From: Rebecca billardiae RCC1528
Lineage: Eukaryota; Haptophyta
Direction of reading: 5' to 3'
Assembly: GCA_965240325.2 (NCBI GenBank)
Contig: OZ251225.1
Coordinates: forward strand, 558,001-622,000
DNA length: 64,000 bases
Position 1 is the first letter of the stretch. Each line of letters begins with the position of its first letter. The notes beneath the pieces are model-generated. The model was not told the origin of the DNA and searched no databases. It saw only the letters and a list, made by a program, of their open reading frames with translations. Made by a program: the position numbers and the translations under genes. Positions 32,535-40,568 of the stretch are shown piece after piece.

Positions 32535-34815
32535 GCAGCTCGCCGCGCACATGTCCGCGTCGGGGCTCAAGCCGGCGTGGGCGTGGATCGACTCGACGTC
32601 GCTGCTCTCGTTCGCGCTGAACGCCGGGCTGCGCTCGCTCTACCTCCTCCTCCTCGCGCTGCGCGCCGTCCCCGAGGGCCGCTCCGACTTTCTCTCCGAG
32701 TGGCTCTTCCCAATCTCGATGGCGATCTCGGCGCTGTTTGCGTTCGGCCGCTTCATCGGCGAGACGCTGATGGTGTTCCAGCAGCTGGGCGTGCTGACGA
32801 TCTGCATGCGCGACATGTTCGCCAAGAACATCAACTCGTGGGCCGTCGTGATGGCCATCGTCATCCTCGCCTTCGGCCTCGCCTTTGTCGCCCTCGTGCC
32901 GTCGTACCCGCTCGCGGGCACGTGCGGCGGCGGCGGCGGCAGCGGGCTGCCCGACTGCCCGACGCGCTTCGCCACCTCGCCCTTCTTCATCCCGGTGTGG
33001 GCGGTGTTCGGCGACTTCAGCATCGCGGACATGGAGGACGCGCGGCCGCTCGCGCCCTCCATCTTCCTCATCGGCCTCCTCGTCGTCGCGCAGGTGCTGC
33101 TCCTCAACCTGCTCATCGCGATGATGACGGGTGCGCGCGCCGGGCGCGCGGCGCGCGCGCGCGGACGCGCGAGCGTGTGCGGCGCGCGCGCGCGCGCGCG
33201 CGCACCCGGCGCGCTCACGGCCCCCGGCCTCGCCCGGCGCGCAGAGACGTACACCAACGTGATGTCCTCGGCGCTCATCGAGTGGAAGTACGACCACATG
33301 CTCCTCGTCGACTACTACAAGACGACCGCGACCGCCGCGCCGCCTCCGCTCAACCTGCTGCTGCTGCCGCCGAGGCTGGCGATGCGGCTGTGGCCGCGCG
33401 GCCGCGCGCGCCGGGGCGCGGAGGCGCACAAGCCGGCGCGCGTGAGGCCCGCGGGCGGCGGCGCGCGCGCCGACGGCTCGAGCGAGGTGGAGCACCGCGA
33501 CGAGACGCGCGCCTTCCACGCGTACATGCGCACCATCGAGGAGTCGGCCGCGCAGGACGTGTCCGCGCGCGTGCAGGGCGTGACCTCCATTGTGGGCGGA
33601 CTCGAGCTCAAGCAGATGGAGGACCGCGAGGCGCTGGACAGCCACGTGCGCGCGCTGCGCGGCGAGATCGAGTTCCTGCGCGCGCAGGTTGCGCACGTGC
33701 CGCGTTCGCGCCTGCGCGAGCTCGCCGCCAAGGCGGCGCAGGGCGGCGGCGCCGAGCCGCTCTCGACGCATGCGCTCGCGCGCGCCGGGCTGCGCACGCT
33801 CCACTTCCGCGCGCGCTCGGAGGAGAACAAGGCGTACGAGGGGCAGCGCACGGCGGTGCCCGACTGGCGCGTGCCGTGGGAGGTGGAGTGGGCGTCGTAC
33901 GAGCCGAACGAGTGGACGCACCCCGTCGTGCTCGGCGACCCGCCCAACGGCAAGCCGCGCCCCGTCTGGGCGGACCCCGCGGACGCACTCCAGGTCGACT
34001 TCACCAAGCGGCGCTCGCACGAGCAGGAGATCGTGTGCTCGCCGATCGGGAGGCCGCTCAACCCGCGCGGGCGCACGGGGATCAGCGGGCGCGGGCTGCT
34101 GGGCAAGTGGGGGCCCAACCACGTGCGCGCGCCCGCGCCCGCGCCGCCCCGCCTGCGCCGCGCCGGCCGTCGAGGCGCCGCGCCTCACGCGCGCGCGCGC
34201 CGCGCGCCGCGCGCCGCGCGCCCGCGCGCCCGCCTCACCCGCCGCTGCGCTCGGCGCGCGCGCCAGGCGGCCGACCCGATCGTGCTGCGCCGCCGGCCGG
34301 GCAGCGCGGGCGCGCAGCCGCCCAAGCTGCAGATGGTCGCCATCATGCGCGCGGACGTGAGCAAGTGGGCCATCCCGGGCGGGATGGTCGACGAGGGCGA
34401 GCTCGTCTCCGAGACGCTGCGGCGAGAGTTCTCCGAGGAGGCGGGCTCGCTCGCGGACCCGCTGGCCAAGGAGGAGCTGGAGGACAGGCTGGACGAGGTG
34501 TTCGGCCCGGGCGGCGACCTGGTGTACGAGGGGTACGTCGACGACCCGCGCAACACCGACAACGCGTGGATGGAGACGACCGTGCACGCGTTCTTCATCG
34601 ACGACGAGCTCGCCGCGCAGCTCACGCTCGAGGGCGGCTCGGACGCGATGGACGCGCAGTGGCTCGACCTCGAGGAGACGGGCGTGCTCGCGGACGACGT
34701 CGACCAGCTGTACGCCGACCACAAGCAGTTCGTGCTCCGCGCGCTGCCGCTCGTGCACAGGCGCATCGAGCGGCTCGAGGCGGCCGCCGCGACGGGCGGC
34801 GGCTCGGCCAAGTGA
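29497..34815 (+). CDS. TRPM2-like cation channel fused to NUDT9-type Nudix domain (chanzyme)
   Basis: Three exons, join(29497..33130, 33245..34122, 34267..34815), 1686 aa. The N-terminus is a TRPM SLOG/homology region: ILITGGAQDF near residue 80, AWVFTGGSASGVMKHVG near 115, HSHFILVDTG, VVQGGPNTL. Six membrane segments lie at about residues 920-1210, with a pore loop PFFIPVWAVFGDF and S6 ending LLLNLLIAMMT-ETYTNV. The C-terminus is a NUDT9-like domain: [33 protein letters not shown] (from 1538), REFSEEAG (1557-1564) and YVDDPRNTDNAWMET. The Nudix box G-x5-E-x7-RExxEExG keeps its catalytic glutamates, unlike vertebrate TRPM2. A Ca2+-permeable channel that binds and probably hydrolyses ADP-ribose is predicted. 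The introns (114 and 144 bp) are multiples of three without stops but interrupt conserved motifs, and splicing restores them exactly. ATG 29497 precedes the acidic start MGASEDEDD. Confidence 0.93.
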
Positions 34816-35252
34816 CCCCGTACTAAGACGAATCGAATGACGTCGACGATGAGCTAGCTGCTGATGCGCTGCGCTGATCCTGATGACTGGCGGATGATCG
34901 CGTCAGACAAATAAGTTGGTCAGCAATATAGCGGCGGCCCGCTGGCACTCATCAGTCGATCCGGCGCCTCAGAGTGACAAGGGCAGCCGCAGGCGCAGTG
35001 GCCCGCGGCCCGGCCGCTGGTTCGCGACTACCGTACACGACGTCGACGGAGGATCGCGCGGCAGATGCAGTCGGCTGTCTGCGGCTGCTGATGACGCGCG
35101 CCGCGACGCCGATGCACCGTCGTGTGCGAGCCGTGATGCGGCCCGCATGGAATTGGACACCCGCCATGGTGGTGGACAGATGCCGGCCATCACCAGTGTC
35201 GTCCTCGTCATCATCGATGAGACTTGGCAGCAGCAGCAGCATCAGCTGCGTC
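34816..35252. other. Convergent intergenic region
   Basis: 437 bp between the channel and WDR18-like genes, 3' end to 3' end. No gene or clear repeat was seen. Confidence 0.4.
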
Positions 35253-36668
35253 TCATCGCGCGTGCGTGCCGTCAGGCGCCGCGACGAGCTCGTCGACCGT
35301 GCGGCCGGCTGCGAGCGCGTACAGCTCCGCCGAGAGCGCCCGCCACTGCTCGACGCGCTCGCGCAGCACAGCAGCCTCCTCTTCGGCGCGCACAGCTGAC
35401 TGGGTGGCTGCCCCGCCGCGCGCCGTCGCCATGCCGCCCGTCGCGAGCGCGTGCGCCGCGCCCCAATCGCACGCCGCGGCGGCGCGGACGGCGGGCCGCA
35501 CCGGTACGCAGCCGAGCGCCACCTGCGCCGCCTCGGCCGAGCCCTTCGGCGGCGGCACTTGCAGGTACTTCTTGAAGGGCTGCACGGCCGAGACGGGCGG
35601 CGCGCGCGGAGGCGCGCTCCACGCGAGCGCGCGCACGCTCTCGCTCGGCGCGGCCTCGCCCGGCGCATCAAGTTGCTGCACGAGCTGGCGCGTGCCCGCG
35701 TCGAACACGCGCACGCCGCCGTCGGCGCCCACGGTCGCGAGGCGCGTGGAGGCGTCGAGCGTGCACAGCGCGTGCACCGCGCCCTTGTGCGCGACGAGCG
35801 GCGGCGGGCCGTCGGCTGCGCCGCCCGCGCCACGCCCGCCGGGCCATGCCGCGCTCTCCGCGCCGCCGTCCGCCCTCGCGAGCCCGCCGCCGCCGCCGTC
35901 GCCGTCGCCGCCCTCCGCGCCCGGCCCGGCGACGAGCAGCGCCTCGTGCACGGTGCCGTTGGACGTGCCGCAGAAGACGCGGTGCTCGCACGCGGAGAGC
36001 GCGACGCAGCGCACGGGCGCGGGCGCGCGCAGCGCGTACAGCAGCTCACCGCGCCCCAGCTCGCGCACGTGCACGCCGCCGTCGAGCGAGCCGGAGACAG
36101 CCAGCGCTGACGGCGCCGAGCCGCCGACTGCCACGTCGCTCACCTCGAGCGAGTGCGCGCTCCACGTGAAGGTGGGCGAGGGCGGCTCGGCAGGCGACGA
36201 GCCCGGGCCGCAGCCGCCGAGCACGTCGGCGAGCGACCACACCGTCACCAGCGCATCGGCGCCGCCGACGATGAGCGCGCCGTCGTCGGCGCTGACCGCG
36301 AGCGCGGTGCACGCCTTGAAGTGCGCGTCCCACGCGCGGAGGAGCTGGCCAGTGCGCACGGCCCAGATGTAGAGGCGCCCGGTGACCGAGCCGCCGATGC
36401 AGTGTGCCCCGTCCGACGTGCTCGCCAACGCGCGCAGCTCCTCGGGCACCTGGCAGCGGAAGATGGGCTGCTCGCGCGCCCACGCGTAGATGTGCACGCT
36501 CGGGCGGCCGAGCTGCGCGGCGACGAAGTGGTCGGCGTCGAGCACGCAGAGGCCGTGGCCCGGTGCGGCGCAGTCCTTGTACGCGCGCACGAGCAGGCCC
36601 GAGCACGTGTCCCACACGTGCACCTCGCGCCGTCCGGAGCACGTGGCCAGCAGGGCCGTCGTGGCCAT
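35253..36668 (-). CDS. WD40 protein, WDR18/Ipi3-like (Rix1 complex)
   Basis: A single 471-aa exon from ATG 36668. It starts MATTALLATCSGRREVHVWD, and a WD40 propeller follows: GLLVRAYKD, VHIYAWAREQPIFRCQVPE, GGSVTGRLYIWAVRTGQLLR, GGADALVTVWSLADV, LAVSGSLDGGVHVREL and LATVGADGGVRVFDAGTRQL. The order and the phrases HIYAW...IFRCQVPE and TGRLYIW are typical of WDR18/Ipi3, which with the PELP1/Rix1 and TEX10/Ipi1 homologues matures the 60S ribosomal subunit in the nucleus. The C-terminal helix (EEEAAVLRERVEQWRALSAE) matches the family's terminal coiled coil. Length is slightly above human WDR18 because of Gly/Ala-rich loop insertions. It is divergent from the TMEM237-like gene 180 bp away. Confidence 0.8.
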   Translation of the reverse strand: MATTALLATCSGRREVHVWDTCSGLLVRAYKDCAAPGHGLCVLDADHFVAAQLGRPSVHIYAWAREQPIFRCQVPEELRALASTSDGAHCIGGSVTGRLYIWAVRTGQLLRAWDAHFKACTALAVSADDGALIVGGADALVTVWSLADVLGGCGPGSSPAEPPSPTFTWSAHSLEVSDVAVGGSAPSALAVSGSLDGGVHVRELGRGELLYALRAPAPVRCVALSACEHRVFCGTSNGTVHEALLVAGPGAEGGDGDGGGGGLARADGGAESAAWPGGRGAGGAADGPPPLVAHKGAVHALCTLDASTRLATVGADGGVRVFDAGTRQLVQQLDAPGEAAPSESVRALAWSAPPRAPPVSAVQPFKKYLQVPPPKGSAEAAQVALGCVPVRPAVRAAAACDWGAAHALATGGMATARGGAATQSAVRAEEEAAVLRERVEQWRALSAELYALAAGRTVDELVAAPDGTHAR

Positions 36669-36848
36669 GCTGGTTTTCTTGACGATGCTGCGGCTGCGGC
36701 AATTTTGTTCCGCGGCCGAATAAAAACGGAAAAACCGGGGCGGGCTGCCAGCCTGCCACCGAAATTCGGCGGTTGAAGAGAAGCGTGCGCGGAGCTTGCA
36801 GCTTTCAAGAGCGACGAGCTCGAGCGGCCGGTGTCGTTGGTGGTGGCC
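36669..36848. promoter_or_regulatory. Bidirectional promoter with palindromic element
   Basis: 180 bp between the divergent WDR18-like and TMEM237-like genes. It is locally AT-rich and contains CCGAAATTCGG at 36759-36769, an exact palindrome. The palindrome is seen; binding is inferred. Confidence 0.5.
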
Positions 36849-38309
36849 ATGGACGACGACGGCGCTGCCGAGCGCGATGCGAGCAGCCGACGCGCTCGGA
36901 GGCGCGAAGCGGCGGACGTGACGCCGCCGAGACAAGAGGCTGCCCGCTCTCCGCGCGCGAGCCCACAGCGCACGGACGATGCGCCGGGCGATGCGAGCCG
37001 GCGGCGGCGGAGGGGCGGCTCGGCGGACGGCGGCGCGAGCGCCTCCATCGCCGAGCCTGCGCAGGCGGGCGAGGAGGTGCCGGCCAGCGCGGTGGCGCCC
37101 GGGCGGCGGCGGAGACAGCGTGGGCGCGACAGCGTCACGAGCGAGACAGCGGGTGAGCTCCCAGTCCGGCGCGAGCTCGTCAGCACCGCGCGCGCGACGG
37201 CGGGCGCAGTGCCGCTGTGGACCGCGGGCGACCGCGCGCCGCTGCTCCCGGTCTCCGAGCTTCAGGCGGACATCGACGAGCAGCTGAGCGCGCCTGATGT
37301 CGCGCGCCTCGCCGACGGCGGCGCCATGCCCGAGGGCGAGGCGCCGGGCGCGGGCGCGGGCGGCGGTGCGCCCGCGCGCGGCACCACCTCGCGGTACGTG
37401 CAGGACTCGGTGTCCGGACAATTCCTGCGCGCGCACCCGGACGCGGAGGCGCGCACGCGCGAGCCGCCGGGCGCGAGCGACACGCTCCTCGCCACGCGCG
37501 CCGGCGCGCTCGGCGCGGGCGGCCTCGCCGGCACGACCACGCGCGGCGTCGCGGCCGCGCTCACGGGCGCGCGCGGGTTGCTCGCCGGGCTTGCGCTGAT
37601 GCACCTGCTGCTGCTCGCGCCGACGTCGGCGGAGGCGGAGCGGCCGACGGCGTTCGTGGTGTACGCGCCGCTCGCGCTGCACACGCACGGCGTCTTCCAG
37701 GCGCTCGTCGGCGTCTCCATCGTCGCCACGCTCGACGCGCACTTCATGTACTCGCCAGACGCGCGCGCGGCCAACGCGGCCGCGGCGAGCGCGGCGAGCG
37801 CGCGCGGGCGCGCGCTCGTCGCGGCCGCGCACGGCTCGTTCGGCACGGCGGTGGTGGGGCTGCTGTATGGGGCGGCGCTGCTGCTCGGCATGCTGCAGAC
37901 GCCCATCGAGTTCACGCTGTACACCAAGTACGCCGCCCGCCGGCTGGGCGTCGACAGCGCGACGGGCGCGCTCGGGCCAGAGAAGGGGCTCGCGGAGGTC
38001 CGCGCGGTGCAGTGGGACGACCTCAGCGCAGAGGCGGGCGAGGAGGCGGCGTCGTGCGCGCTCGCGCTGCTCACGTGCGGCGCGTTCCCGCCGGCGAGGG
38101 CCGCGCTGTACCGCGGCCTCGGCCTCACGCGCGACGTCTTCTGCCTCTGCGCCTGGCTGCTCGCCGCCGTGATCTTTGCGATGAGACCGCCGCCCGCGCG
38201 CCGGCTCGGCGGGCCGCAGATGGCGCCGCCCGCGCTCGACCGGCGCGAGCTGGCGGAGATGCGCCCCGCGAGGGCGGGCGCGAGCGGCGCGCTGCACCAC
38301 ATCGCGTGA
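36849..38309 (+). CDS. TMEM237-like ciliary transition-zone protein
   Basis: 486 aa in one exon; ATG 36849 is preferred over the in-frame upstream ATG 36831. The first half is charged and disordered (RRARRREA, GRRRRQRGR). The C-terminal half has four membrane segments: GLLAGLALMHLLLLAP, GVFQALVGVSIVATLDAHF, VVGLLYGAALLLGMLQTPIE and FCLCAWLLAAVIFAMRPP. Spacing and phrases (long acidic loop between TM3 and TM4, FQ-x-L...FD/LD before the TM2 end, R-P after TM4) match TMEM237, a tetraspan protein of the ciliary transition zone mutated in Joubert syndrome type 14. This supports a flagellated organism. The identification is by topology and short phrases only; no single invariant motif exists, so moderate confidence. 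Confidence 0.65.
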   Translation: MDDDGAAERDASSRRARRREAADVTPPRQEAARSPRASPQRTDDAPGDASRRRRRGGSADGGASASIAEPAQAGEEVPASAVAPGRRRRQRGRDSVTSETAGELPVRRELVSTARATAGAVPLWTAGDRAPLLPVSELQADIDEQLSAPDVARLADGGAMPEGEAPGAGAGGGAPARGTTSRYVQDSVSGQFLRAHPDAEARTREPPGASDTLLATRAGALGAGGLAGTTTRGVAAALTGARGLLAGLALMHLLLLAPTSAEAERPTAFVVYAPLALHTHGVFQALVGVSIVATLDAHFMYSPDARAANAAAASAASARGRALVAAAHGSFGTAVVGLLYGAALLLGMLQTPIEFTLYTKYAARRLGVDSATGALGPEKGLAEVRAVQWDDLSAEAGEEAASCALALLTCGAFPPARAALYRGLGLTRDVFCLCAWLLAAVIFAMRPPPARRLGGPQMAPPALDRRELAEMRPARAGASGALHHIA

Positions 38310-38705
38310 CGGAAGGCCCGCCGCCGTCGCGCCGGCGACGCGTGCGCTGCGGATGGTCGCACGACTCGCACGGCCGTGCGGCCCGTTGCCCGTTGGTTGG
38401 CCGTGCCCGTGAATGAAGCTACTACCAGTATGTCAGTGCGTGTGCCGGGTCGATGCTCGACTATGAGTAGCTTACTATGCAACGGTACTGCTGTGACTGA
38501 GTGCGGCTTTACCCCGGCTTAGTACCAAATTGTGGAGAAGCCACCTGCGTGAGTCGGCGGTCTGACGCCGGCCGCGCCTGGCGTGAAAAGCTGACCAATT
38601 CTATGATTTAAAGACACAGGCACGAGGGCGCAGCTCTCCTGATTCGTCTGTCGAAGTACTGATTGGAGACAGAGGGTGTTGAGCGCGTTGGCCGCGGGTG
38701 AGGAC
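38310..38705. other. Intergenic region
   Basis: About 396 bp, 3' to both flanking loci. It contains a 60-bp dispersed repeat at 38597-38657 that recurs at 51345-51428. No gene was seen. Confidence 0.4.
38597..38657 (+). repeat. Short dispersed repeat, copy 1
   Basis: The words TTCTATGATTTAAAGACACA, GGCACGAGGGC and AGCTCTCCTGATTCGTCTGT recur in the same order at 51345-51428, where the first word is duplicated. Confidence 0.75.
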
Positions 38706-39013
38706 CTAGTCGTCGCCGATGCTCGGATCACACGGAGGCAGTAGGTGCCCAGGGATGCCGCTGAAGTATTTGCAGTCGTCGCCGGCCTTGGTCATCATGT
38801 ACTTGTACGCGTCGACGTTCCGAGGCCGTGTTCGAGTTGCGGATGCCGTGGTGCAGATCGTGGATGGGGTCGCCCTGGCCGGTGTGCGCGGCCTTGGTCT
38901 TGCCGAGTTGCGGAAGTAGTCGCCCTTGCCGTTGAGGAAGTCGTCGCCCTGGCCGTTGAGGAAGTCGTCGCCCTGGCCGTTGAGGAAGTCGTCGCCCTGG
39001 CCGCTGAGGATGC
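38706..39013 (-). CDS. Probable 3' exon with GQGDDFLN repeats
   Basis: An open frame with no ATG preceded by GCGCAG, an acceptor of the local type. It encodes ILSGQGDDFLN, two further GQGDDFLN units and a variant GKGDYFRNS, then an arginine-rich middle and NVDAYKYMMTKAGDDCKYFSG, ending GHLLPPCDPSIGDD at TAG 38706-38708. In the middle a neighbouring frame reads KTKAAHTGQGDPIHDLHHG, which looks more natural, so a pair of compensating frameshifts is possible. It may be the last exon of the gene whose earlier part is 39063-39449, but simple GT-AG joining does not conserve phase. Function unknown. Confidence 0.35.
38920..39010. repeat. 24-bp tandem repeat
   Basis: Three near-perfect copies and a partial fourth of a 24-bp unit containing GAGGAAGTCGTCGCCCTGGC. 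The period is a multiple of three and encodes eight residues per unit on the minus strand (GQGDDFLN). Confidence 0.85.
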
Positions 39014-39062
39014 CTGCGCTGCCCCACCGGGCACGTCTGGCGCGCCAGCGCCGCGCGCGGCT

Positions 39063-39449
39063 CTACGCCAGCGACGGCGGCACGGCGGCAGCCGGATCAC
39101 GGGGGGCAGCTGCAGCGGCGCAGGGGCCTGTCGTGTTCGGCACGCGCAGGCTGTTGGCCAGGCGGTCGCAGGTGTCCATGTGCTCGAGCGCCGAGCCAAT
39201 GGCGGGGAAGACATACTTGCTTTTGAGGTCCCGGGTGAGTCCTTCCAGCTGCCGCCCGCCGTACGAGTTGGTTGCCACGTTGGCCAGGACGCGCGCGGGC
39301 AGCTTGACCATCGCCGTGGCCGCCTGCTGCTTGGCGGTGGGGTCAGGCGGCGGGCTCAACTTCCGCCGGAGCTCGTGGTCGTCGCAGGTGGGGTAGGCCG
39401 GCCAGCCAGTCTTGCTGTAGAAGTTGCCGAGTGTGCCGTACCTGTACAT
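39063..39449 (-). CDS. Hypothetical protein
   Basis: 128 aa from ATG 39449: MYRYGTLGNFYSKTGWPAYP near the start, then TCDDHELRRKL, AMVKLPARVLANVATNSYGG, LTRDLKSKYVFPAI and EHMDTCDRLANSL. The composition is balanced, unlike the arginine-rich shadows around it, so I believe it is coding. The last about 20 residues (after NSLR) are Ala/Pro-rich and may be intron readthrough, since CGC-GTGCCG there resembles a donor and 38706-39013 could be the next exon. An in-frame ATG at 39542 would add 31 Pro-rich residues. No family is recognised. Confidence 0.45.
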   Translation of the reverse strand: MYRYGTLGNFYSKTGWPAYPTCDDHELRRKLSPPPDPTAKQQAATAMVKLPARVLANVATNSYGGRQLEGLTRDLKSKYVFPAIGSALEHMDTCDRLANSLRVPNTTGPCAAAAAPRDPAAAVPPSLA

Positions 39450-39545
39450 GGTGGTCGGTGTGGCGGACGCGGGAGCTGCGGGGGGCGGTTGCGGACTGCG
39501 GAGTGAGGGTGCTCGCCCGGGTGTGCGCGGCGGGGAGCGCACATG

Positions 39546-39977
39546 AATTCCAAACCCCGGTCCGGACTCCGGAGTGGCCCCACCAGGCCCCCGGACAGCG
39601 GCGGTCCGGCGTGCGTTGCTGGGGGAGGTTTTCGTCGCGCGAAACGGGCAGGATGGGGAAGGGGGTGGGGGGCACGTGCGCTCGCGGCCGCCGCGAGAGG
39701 GCCGGGGCGGGTGCAGTCTGGGGCGTCGTTCGGCCGCCTGTAGTGGGTGTAGAGGGCTGGGCAGTGCTCAGGTGAGGAGGGCGGCCCACCGGCACCTACG
39801 GATCGCCGTCGTCGCCACGGTGGAAGTCAATCCCGGGTCCGAGCTTGGCAAGCAGGCGGCGGGGAGGTTAAGGCGTTCGTGTGCGAGTGCGGATGGGTCA
39901 ATGCGTTGCGTGTGCGATACGCGGCGTGCTGGATGCGTTCAGTGTGGATGGTGCCCGAGGGCACCGGCGTGAGGAGT
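39546..39977 (+). repeat. Direct duplication, copy 1
   Basis: From TTCCAAACCCCGGTCC to GTGCCCGAGGGCACCGGCGT this is repeated at 40077-40497 in the same orientation, with small indels. Shared landmarks include GCGAAACGGGCAGGATGGGG and GTGTGCGATACGCGGCGTGC. Confidence 0.85.
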
Positions 39978-40076
39978 TGTTGCGGGCGCGCCTCGCGGAC
40001 GCGAGGCGCTGGAAGACATCCCGAGGGCATGCAGGAATGGACTCGGGCTCGGCAATTCGGCGGGGCTCGCACAGGA

Positions 40077-40497
40077 GTTCCAAACCCTGGTCCGGACGGA
40101 GTGGGCCCACCGGCCCCCGGACAGCGGCGGTCCGGCGTGCGTTTTGGGGGAGGAGGGTTTTTTCGCGAAACGGGCAGGATGGGGAAGGGGGGTGGGGGGC
40201 ACGTGCGCTCGCGGCCGCCGCGAGAGGGCCGGGGCGGGCGCAGTCTGGGGCGTCGTTCGGCCGCCTGTAGAGGGCTGGGCAGTGCTCAGGTGAGGAGGGC
40301 GGCCCACAGGCACCTACGGAGCGCCGTCGAGTGGAAGTCAAGTGTTGTGATCATCCCGGGCGAGCTTGGCAAGCAGGCGGCGGGGAGGTTAAGGCGTTCG
40401 TGTGCGAGTGCGGATGGGTCAAAGCGTTGCGTGTGCGATACGCGGCGTGCTGGATGCATTCAGTGTGGATGGTGCCCGAGGGCACCGGCGTGAGCAG
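40077..40497 (+). repeat. Direct duplication, copy 2
   Basis: Second copy of the 430-bp unit; its right end lies about 70 bp before the start codon of the first F-box/RCC1 gene, so it may supply that gene's promoter or leader. Confidence 0.85.
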
Positions 40498-40568
40498 TGC
40501 TCTGCCCGCTCTCCATTGATTTTCAAATACGGCCAAGTGCCAACCGTCGTACAACGACCACGACGAGC

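Larger units (their letters stand above)
39450..40568. other. Intergenic region with direct duplication
   Basis: About 1.1 kb mostly made of two copies of a 430-bp unit (39546-39977 and 40077-40497). Small frames inside are not credible genes. Confidence 0.5.

Noticed and set aside
30994-34758. 1254-codon antisense frame in the channel gene
   Set aside because: His/Arg-rich antisense shadow produced by high GC at third codon positions.
29304-34826. 1840-codon frame overlapping the channel gene
   Set aside because: Arginine-rich shadow frame of the TRPM2-like gene; no recognisable domain.
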